Shown here piece by piece: positions 29,509-37,843 of a DNA stretch of 64,000 nt. The position numbers and the translations under genes were made by a program. This DNA is from Scatophagus argus. Lineage: Eukaryota; Chordata; Actinopteri; Scatophagidae. The notes under the pieces are model-generated. The model did not search any database. It was given only the letters and a program-made list of their open reading frames with translations, and was not told the origin of the DNA. The stretch spans positions 19,143,872 to 19,207,871 of the forward strand of contig NC_058499.1 of assembly GCF_020382885.2 (NCBI RefSeq), written 5' to 3'. Numbering within the stretch: position 1 is the first letter of the stretch; the number at the start of each line of letters is the position of its first letter.

Positions 29509-32211
29509 ATTTGAGCCTCTTACCCCTGTAGCAGACCACACCGACAGGTGGAGGGGAGAAGATAAGGAGACGTTTCCTCAGCAGTGCGAACTTCCACAGC
29601 ACCATTATCTGCTCCCCGAAAAACTGGATGAACTGAGACATGCAGCCAGCAGGGTGGGTGATCTTCAGGGAAGAGCAAAAAAAAAAAAATAGTGACAAAT
29701 GTTGTTTTTCTTTCCGTTGTCGTTGTTTCTCGACTGAACAACATCGTTTCACTGACAATATAAACGTGTTCTGCCACTTTCAGACCTTCATTTCTGGGTG
29801 CATGCAGCGGTTGATGGTGGTGACACTCCAGGTTGGGCAAGCGGTGACCAGACCGTTTCCTGCAGGGGGAAGGACAGCCTTCTTATCCTCATAGAAGGCC
29901 TCCAGTGGAGAATACTGGCCTGGACACTGCAACTGGTGTCTACAGAGAGAAATATGAATAATATCAAGTATGAGTCTTTTCAGATTGTATAATTAAGCAG
30001 ATTGCTTAAGAGGAATTACAAAAATCACATACGCATATTCATGATATGCACACCATGCCCGCAGCTCATGCAGCATTTACCAAAGGACTGTCAAGGGTGT
30101 AAAGGGAAGTCTATGCAGACGAGCTGCAATGTGTCCAGCATCAGGCACTACTCATGCTATCTATCAAGTAAGATTACAGTCTGTGCTTGGTTAGAAATCA
30201 TAACTTGTTTTTTTTTTAATTGTATTGTGGCATCATTTGGTGCCACTCACGTAACATATACGCACTTTCTATTTGGTTAAATCACAGTCATGCTTGACAT
30301 ATTTTTATTAAAAAAAAAGAAAAAAGCCACTGTAACCAGACATGAACTAGATGAGCACAATCCATTCAGATGAATTCAGATGCACTGGTATTTGACGACA
30401 ACCCAAACCAACTGTGGCTGTGTCATATATTTATCCACAGTCGATGAGGAGATGAGCCTTTCGTGAGAGGACTGAAGCAGAAGAGCTGTCAAGGCCTCTT
30501 CCACTTCAGTGCTTCGATTTCATACAAAAACTGCATGCAAATGGGCTCCTGTGACGATAGCTGTAACTGGGTCTCCGGGTTCATGTTTAATAGATGAGGG
30601 GGAAAAAATTTAACAAAGAAGCAAAGACTGCAGGTAGCACATAGAGGAAACCTATGAACAGGATTGTGTGAGAAAAAAATAAGGTAAACAGAACAGAAAT
30701 AGGCTGGTGCACATGTGGCACACACACACACACACACGACACATTAGATGTCTCACCTGACTTGGTTCTCCAGGAAGTGCATGTAGCGGTAAAGCAGAGT
30801 GTAGGAGGGAGACAGAATTCCCACAGACTTCATCCTCGCTCCTCGCTCCAGCTCACTCTCCACAGGCATGTTAGCAAAACAGGCCAGCCCAAAGTAGCAG
30901 CCTTTACGGAAATATCTAGCCAAGGGGCAAAACAAAGAAGAGTGAACAGAGAGTGACAGATTTCTGACAGGGATTGAGCAGACCTGTGCTCCTCTGTACA
31001 CTGAGGATTTCTTGATTGGTGGGAGGGAGTGGGAGTACGTACATGAAGTCGTTTGTGATCCGATGAGAACCACTGGCCATCGACTTGAACTCAACTCCGT
31101 CTAGGTTGATGTCGTGAGGCAGGCACCACTCTACCATATTCCCTGCCATTCACATACACACACAGAGAGAAAATAAACCGTGAAGTGACTTCCCATAGTG
31201 TCTACTTTCATTCTTACCATTTCCCCCAATCCTGTGCGTCAGTCATGTAATAGAAAGAGGTCAGAGAGATAAAAAAGCACTGAGTCAGCTACTGTAACTA
31301 TCTATGCACTGACCTCTTCCTCATGCGAAGCTCTGACACCTTGGCCCTGTGATCGCATGTCTTGCCGGTTTTATAGTGATTTGTATGAAATTCTATTCCC
31401 AATCTGATCAGATGATTTTCCTTTCATTTCAGTTTGAACTTTATGTATTCAACTCATCGACTGACTATGTTTGACAGCTTGCAAAAACTGAGAAGCCAGA
31501 CAAGAAAGTTCATTTCTTTTGAAAGAGGTGCCTCACAAGAATTAGGATTTCACTGCTGGGAATTAACTGAGAGTCTATTTGTTAGGGTCTTGACATTCAA
31601 CGGATTTGACAACCCCACCTGGGCTGATAGCAGCATATACCCTTCACTCCCATGACTCAGTATAAGGCACTAAAGCACACCAGACAGAGGAGACTAACAC
31701 GCAAAGATAACAGGAAATCCGTCAGGTTATCTTCACAACAATCATTTTAAACACGGGCGACCAAAGATCAAACGCTCTTGCTACAGCCTGATTGCTCACC
31801 CGATCTGGTATCAAAGGTAACCACAAACACAGCCACGATCTGATCCTTTTCCTCCCACTGATCCCTCACCGAGAGGCCCGGGAAGGGAACATTGCGATCT
31901 GTACCGAGAGGCTGCGAGCGGGTGGGATACCCGTGTCCAGAGAGCACAGTCTGCGGGCGGCCCGGGACTCCGTCCTTGCTGACAACAACAGCTGTTACAC
32001 TCCTCGTCGGGCTGCAGGTGATGGCGGTGGTGCTACTGCTCCTCCCAGTACCAGCCGTGGTGCCTGCCGGTGCGCGCCGCCCGCCTGGCTGCGAACTTTT
32101 CTCCTGCGGTGTGTCTTCCTGCGAAGACGGCGGCGGGGCCGCCTGGTTCGGATCGGGCGGTGGAATTTCCTCCCAGTCCAGCAGTGGGGCTCGGTCCGAC
32201 TGCTTCACCAT
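27983..32211 (-). CDS. dennd11: DENN domain-containing protein 11 (KIAA1147/LCHN)
   Basis: Member of the DENN family of Rab regulators; its exact GTPase partner is not visible from sequence. Nine coding exons, low to high: 27983-28178, 28302-28370, 28635-28785, 29193-29324, 29524-29662, 29786-29939, 30757-30915, 31043-31142, 31800-32211, giving 503 aa. The first exon encodes [15 protein letters not shown] followed by a Pro/Ser/Thr-rich stretch, then [77 protein letters not shown] and a C-terminus VIDNLCCP. These match human DENND11 (about 455 aa); the extra length is mainly the N-terminal low-complexity part and a tract between [11 protein letters not shown] and MHPEMK. It is divergent from wee2 and convergent with agk. 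Confidence 0.95.
29325..29348. repeat. (GA)n/(CT)n microsatellite at a dennd11 3' splice site
   Basis: A GA array on the + strand reads as an unbroken CT array on the dennd11 strand and runs straight into the AG acceptor of the exon ending at 29324. It therefore serves as that intron's polypyrimidine tract. Confidence 0.9.
29478..29507. repeat. (TG)n microsatellite
   Basis: About 15 TG units in the dennd11 intron between exons 29524-29662 and 29193-29324, about 17 bp from the donor side. Confidence 0.95.
29940..30756 (-). other. dennd11: dennd11 intron
   Basis: An 817-bp intron between coding exons 30757-30915 and 29786-29939. It contains poly-T and poly-A tracts (about 30210 and 30310) and the CA repeat. 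No other gene is seen. Confidence 0.8.
30719..30737. repeat. (CA)n microsatellite
   Basis: About nine CA units in a dennd11 intron, about 20 bp from the donor of the exon 30757-30915. Confidence 0.9.
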
Positions 32212-33326
32212 GGCGCTGTGGCTGCCTCCGAGGACTCGAGAAGGGTGAAAAATGTCACAAAAGTCCGCTGTCCAGTTGAGCTGAACACACTAAACTTGCT
32301 GCTGGAGCCGGAACATGATTTCCTGCTGCTTGCTGGTGTTGTTTTCTATGTATTTGTAAGCGTGTCACATCCACTGGCGGGCTGCTGATCCTCCTCCTGT
32401 CTCACTGTTTTGATGACGTCGCTGACTTCCGCCCACGTGTCTAATTCATTATTTACTTAATACAGTGACCTAATTTTTTGTTATCGTCTATTTACTTTGC
32501 CTACAGTAATTAGTATTAATAGAACATTCATATAGCGACTCCGCCATAATTATGCTCCAATCCATTTTATATCCCTGTATGCTATTTTTTTGTTATTTAA
32601 TTTTACTAAATAACTAATGATAATGTGACTGAGGTTTTCTTGTGATAGCATCATACATATGCATCCATATACATTTTATCGTAAGATTTTCATAGTCGTT
32701 ATGGTAATGCAGTATAAAAGCTGCCCATGGGACAGCCATTTTGAAGCTCAGGTGTGTGGTTTATGAACAATTCAGCCAATCAGAGAGTTAGATGTGTTAA
32801 CCCGGTGGCATAGTTCATTTAAACAGGAAGTTATTTACATACAAGGCGCGAAATTCAAGCGTGGTGGAGGGGAAGGCGACTTGTTCGTGAGTATACGTGA
32901 TAAACAAACATTATAACTCAAACTTAAAGTCCCTATTGATGTGTGTATTTATGTCTCACTATGTGAGGCTTCCGTTTGGCTTTCAGATGTGCCTGAAAAT
33001 AATACCACTGCTTGACTGGTGTGCTGACTTTCATGCGTGGACTAGCGTGCAGAATGTCATAAAAACATAAATGATTAAGTCATATTGACTTAGTGATTAA
33101 ATTATAGGAGTGGAAGTCAACGGAGAGCTGATAGTAGAGACCTTGTATCATAGTAGATTTGGGTATATGTTATGGGTATCTCCATTATCCTCCTAAAAGT
33201 ATATAGGTCTACTGCTCTACTATATAATCAATCCCAAATTTGGAAATAACATTTTTGCTCCTCAAGTCCTGTCACACAGGATTAAACATTTTAAAGAAAA
33301 CTTCTGCCAATATTTAGGCCGCAAAC
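32212..33326. promoter_or_regulatory. dennd11/wee2 divergent intergenic region
   Basis: About 1.1 kb between divergent start codons. Visible elements are a TATA-like TATAAAAG at 32713-32720, a CCAAT box in the context AGCCAATCAG (32776-32780), and an E2F-like GCGCGAAA at 32846-32853. A TAG|G acceptor context just before the wee2 ATG (33316) and a GTGAGT donor near 32886 suggest a non-coding first wee2 exon around 32840-32885. The exon and all element roles are inference. Confidence 0.5.
32846..32853 (-). promoter_or_regulatory. E2F-like site upstream of wee2
   Basis: GCGCGAAA on the + strand, which is TTTCGCGC, the E2F consensus, on the - strand. It lies 66 bp downstream of a CCAAT box. CCAAT plus E2F is a common arrangement in cell-cycle promoters. 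Function is not shown. Confidence 0.4.
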
Positions 33327-36300
33327 ATGGCGACGTTGTTTGACGGGATCAGCCAGCAGCTGGACTTCACTAGCTGTGGAGAGGAGGGAAGCAGCAGTGA
33401 CAATAGCTCCGATGACTACACCTCCAGGATACGGAGTCCCAGGGTCCAGAGTCCAGGCTCTGCATGCAGGACGCCCAGGGTGCAACGCCACCGGAGTAGA
33501 GGCAGCATCATATCTTCCCCCTTACAGTGCACAAGCCCCATACCATATGCATCCTGGAGGAAGCTGAGGCTCTGTGACTCTCCCAACACGCCTAAGGTGG
33601 GGAATAATACAGACTGACTGTCCTTAGTTCTCAGTTTTAAATGTCAAACCAGTTAAAATTCAGTGGTTAAACTGTATTTCTCTCTTTTTTTTTCCCCTGT
33701 AGAGTCTGTTATCAAAGTCATCCCAGCCTTGCTCCAGCACTAAGATAAGTCGTCATCAGAGGAGCCTGCGTTTCACTTCAGCTGCTGCTAACAGCTGCAT
33801 CCATGCACCTTCTGTCAATGTGAATCCTTTCACCCCTGAAACAATCCGCAGGAACAGCGAGCTGCAGTGGAGGAACAGTTGTAGGAGTGACGATGATGAT
33901 GATTATGGACGCAGGTGACTGCTGTGTTATGCTGTATCTTGGGCTGTAAGGGCAGGAACTATAAACTTTTCAACATTTTCACTCACAGGTTGGAGATTTG
34001 TTTGGCGATAATGTTTGGAAAGTTGTCCCGAATGTGTATTTTAAACCGCTCACGTCACAGGGAAAGTAGCCTGATTGTATTATAGTGTAGGTGTCACATA
34101 AGAGTTATTTTAATTAATTCTCCATCTGTTTTTAATGCCCTTACACATAAGTCTGACCTTTTTTTTTTTTTTTTTTTTTTAAATGCTCTAGTCTTTTTCA
34201 TAGTATATAAAGATCTTTATCATTTTTTCAGGTTAAAACACAGCCTCACGTCATCTGAGGAGGATGATGAAGCCTTTCTCCCACCGAAGGTACAACTATT
34301 TTTATCAGCGATTTCCGGTGGATGTAACCCTCCCTCTCAGATGCCTCTGATATGATTTCATCATTGGGCTTTGTCATCTTCGGCTGCCTCCTCACTTCTT
34401 GTTTTGTCCAAAATTACATGCTGCCAGTCCTCCTTCCGGGATTTCTTTAAGGAATCTCCAGCAAAGAAAACTGTCATACTCTTCCTCCCTTTCTTTCTGG
34501 AAATACGACCATATTTGGTGACGTATCAAAGAAAAGCCCCGGTTCTCCTGGCTGTAATCAAACTCAAGATTGATCTTTGTGACGTGTGTAGCTCCTTTTA
34601 GAAATATCTTGATTTTACCACAAGGCCCTCCGTCTGTTTATCTGGCAGAGACGAGCTGTCCAAGCCTTCATGCTGTCACGCTATGAGAGTGAATTCCTGG
34701 AGCTGGAGTGCATTGGCGTGGGAGAGTTTGGGGCAGTTTACAAGTGTGTGAAGAGGCTGGATGGTTGCTTGTATGCCATAAAACGCTCTCGCCGACCTCT
34801 GGCGGGCTCTGCCAACGAGTGAGTCGGCAGCATGTTGTCTCTCAGTCCACTTGTTTTTTGTGTATGCATTCCTCAGTTGATCAAATTTATCCATGTCTAT
34901 TTTCTCTCAGGCAGCTGGCTCTGAAGGAAGTGTACGCACATGCTGTTCTTGGGCACCACCCACATGTTGTTCGCTATTATTCAGCATGGGCAGAGGATGA
35001 TCACATGATTATTCAGAATGAATACTGTGATGGTAGTTTTTCCCATTACAGTAAAAAGAACTCTTTAGGAGGACTTAAATGAAATGCAATTCTAAATTTA
35101 TTGTGAGCTGGATCGAATTATGTGCTTTTGATAACGTGCTTCTGTGTGTGCGTGCCCCAGGTGGAAGTCTCAACGATGCCATCATAAAGAAGGATGTGCA
35201 GGGTGAGCTGTTTTCAGAGGCCGAGTTGAAAGATCTGCTCTTACAAGTGTCTATGGGGCTGAAATATATTCACAGCTCAGGCCTTGTGCACCTGGATGTC
35301 AAACCAAGTATGTCTTATTGAGCAGTTCACATCTTTTATTATCCAGTCTTAACTCTCAAGTCTCTTGTGCCTTTAAATACCTGTCTTGTTCCAACTCTTT
35401 GTAGGTAATATCTTCATTTGCCAGCGTCCTAGTACAAGTGCTGCAGGTGAAGGGGAGAGTGAGGAGGACGAGGATGGAAGCATTTCAGCAGGAATTATTT
35501 ACAAAATTGGTATTAATTGTTGGATACATTTCTACCTTAAACATTTGTTTACAGTCTTATGTGATTGCATCTTGTTTTCTGCAGGGGATCTGGGTCATGT
35601 GACATCAACCAACAGTCCTCAAGTTGAGGAAGGAGACAGCCGCTTTCTGGCCAGTGAGGTCCTGCATGAGGTAAAAAGGCTGTGTAGCCATAAAAGGAAA
35701 AGTAGAAAAGTAAAATTGTGAGGTCTAGTTGGCCAACGAGATCCTGCATGAGGTAAAAAGGCTGTGTTACCATTAAAGGAAAAGTAGAAAAGTAAAATTG
35801 TGAGGTCTAGTTGATGCCACTCTCTGCTCCCCAGGATTACAGCAACCTCCCCAAGGCAGACATCTTTGCTCTGGGCCTTACGGTGCTGCTGGCAGCTGGT
35901 GCTCCTCCACTGCCCCCAAATGGAGATGAATGGCATAGCCTTAGAGAGGGTCATCTCCCCAAACTTCCAAGGGAGTTATCACCTCCCTTCAGAGGCTTAC
36001 TTCAGGTACTCTTATTTCTGGGCTGGTGTTTTGGGTGTGCTGTTTGATTGTTTAAATCTGACATAATTTAAAGAGATTTTATTTACTTTTAAGTTTCCTC
36101 ATGAATGATTTTTTTTTTTTTTTTTTAAAAAGCTCTGTTGTTCAAAATGGGTTTTTTCCTTGAAAGTTGTTGTTGGATCCAGACCTGAAGAAGCGTCCAT
36201 CTGCCAGGGAGCTTTGCAAGCACACGATCTTAAGGGAGGAGAGGACTGGGAGGCTGGCTGCTCAGCTACGCAGAGAGCTCAATGTAGAGAAGTTCAGGAC

Positions 36301-36625
36301 GGCCATGCTTGAAAAGTAAGAGGAAAAAAAAATGAAGCTTTCAGGTCACTGTCTTCATCTAGTTTACCTATGTCTTAGGGAGTTAATAAACTCATTTGAC
36401 TTAATATTCACATGCTGATGCCAGGCAGAAGCATTGACTTTCTTCCACTTTCTCCCCAGAGAGCTCCAGGAGGCTCGTCAGGCAGCGTTGTCACCCAAGC
36501 AGAACCCATCTGCTGGGCTGAAAGCTACTGCTAAAATGGGGTCTTTACCCAGAACAGGAAGAAGGCTTGTGGGTAGGAAGGCTACACGATCTGTGAGCTT
36601 TGGTTGCCCAGGATATGGAGTCTGA
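33327..36625 (+). CDS. wee2: Wee1-like protein kinase 2
   Basis: Oocyte Wee1-family kinase that phosphorylates Cdk1 on its inhibitory tyrosine and controls meiotic arrest (family knowledge). Exons: 33327-33596, 33703-33914, 34232-34289, 34649-34818, 34911-35032, 35161-35307, 35405-35509, 35585-35670, 35835-36005, 36167-36315, 36460-36625, giving 551 aa (human 567). The N-terminal 180 residues are Ser-rich and regulatory. The kinase domain shows the Gly-loop [11 protein letters not shown] (203-213), Lys225 in YAIKR, the catalytic loop HLDVKPSN (Asp323, Asn328) and DLG (363-365), the Wee-family version of DFG. Wee2 rather than Wee1 is supported by length and by the agk-dennd11-wee2 neighbourhood, which matches human 7q34. 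The exon ending at 35670 is partly duplicated just downstream. Confidence 0.93.
35648..35811 (+). repeat. wee2: 82-bp tandem duplication spanning a wee2 splice donor
   Basis: Copy 1 is 35648-35729 and copy 2 is 35730-35811, exactly 82 bp apart with about six differences. Each copy holds the last 23 nt of a wee2 kinase exon, its CATGAG|GTAAAA donor and 59 nt of intron. Donor 1 is at 35671 and donor 2 at 35753. Confidence 0.93.
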
Positions 36626-36825
36626 TGGGATGTTATGAGGCCCGCATGCCTGTCCTTTGCTTGTTTGTTTGACTGGATGGACAGTCCCAGAAGTCTTTGA
36701 AGTGGATGCAATGTACTTGAAGGAGTAGGGGCCTGTGTTGGCTGCTACCTGCAGCAGGAAAATGTTCTTAACCAATCATGACTTGTTTTTTTTAACTGTA
36801 AATAAACAATTTTAAGCATTTTATC
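36626..36825 (+). other. wee2: wee2 3' UTR
   Basis: Short 3' UTR from the TGA stop to an AATAAA at 36801-36806. Confidence 0.65.
36801..36806 (+). terminator. wee2 poly(A) signal
   Basis: AATAAA 176 bp after the wee2 stop codon, preceded by T-rich sequence. Confidence 0.65.
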
Positions 36826-37843
36826 AGACAGATTTTCTTTCTTATGTATTTATTTCATTTAGCTCTGCAACTCCTGCCTGTAGGGAAAAAAAAAAAAAAA
36901 AAAAAGACAAAAAACACTGAAAAGACTGTTGGGCAAAGCCACAGCAGGGACTTTCCACTGGCTTGTTGTTCTTGTTATCTCTAACTGTGTCTGTGTATCA
37001 GTCAACTGTGTGACTTTACATGGAACAGTGACTAGGAATGGACTTTGGAAGTATAAACTGTCATACTGTAAATTTCATTTATAATTTCATATTTTCTAAT
37101 TTATTCTGAAGATTGTGTTATTAGTTTGGCTGTTACAGAGAATTTGTTTTAACCTTGTGAGTAAAATATGCCCTGGTTGCACTGTAGACTCGCACTCCTT
37201 CATAAGCTTCGTCTTACAGCTAGAGAAATACTACATTTTATCTCTGCTCCAACTGTCTTTTGTGTCCAGTCTCGATGTCCTGGAGATTTTCTTCTGTTTT
37301 CTGCATAGACTCACCACAGCAAAAAAATAAAATAAAAAAAATAATAAAATAGAATTTCCGACGGAACTGAATGCAACTTCCGCCTCCACTGTTTTTTTCG
37401 GGGTTTTTTTTCCACTGCGGTGGGTGGTGCTTAGTGACGTATCACTAGTCGAATAGCTACATGTTTGGGGTTTAAAAAGTTGAGGTACCAAACGAACGTA
37501 AGTTAAACGACAAGTTTTTTTAAAAGCTCATTTGGATATTGTTGGCAGTTTTGCTTTTCTTTAAGGTACTTTTAATGCACAAAGTGTAATGTTAAGTTAG
37601 CTAAAGAAACTACAGATAACTAATGTTAGCGTTAGCTTACGTTTGTAGTCTACCCGTTTGTAAATGCAGCTTTTTGCTAGGATTTGTTATGTAGCTGTTC
37701 AGTTATTCCTTTTTGAAACTTTTCGCTTTTCCTCCTTGATATAACATTTTGATTCAGTTAACCTAGCAGTGTTTCAATGTGTCTTATTGAGCGAGCACTA
37801 TTAACGTTACCTTCATTATTCTTGTTTAAATTAATAGGCTAAG
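36826..37843. other. wee2-bid intergenic region and presumed bid promoter
   Basis: About 1 kb between same-strand genes. It includes A-rich tracts (36884-36904 and 37321-37350). No exon is recognised. The bid transcription start should fall in the last few hundred bases, but no decisive element is seen. This is the seam between the 7q34-like and 22q11-like gene blocks. Confidence 0.55.

Noticed and set aside
29231-29758. 175-codon - strand open frame through dennd11 introns
   Set aside because: It reads out of frame through two dennd11 exons and includes the simple repeats (HTHTHTHT and SLSLSLS stretches); it is a shadow.
31792-32388. 198-codon + strand open frame over the first dennd11 exon
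   Set aside because: Antisense to the GC-rich dennd11 N-terminal exon, which has a clear orthologue match and correct splice phase.
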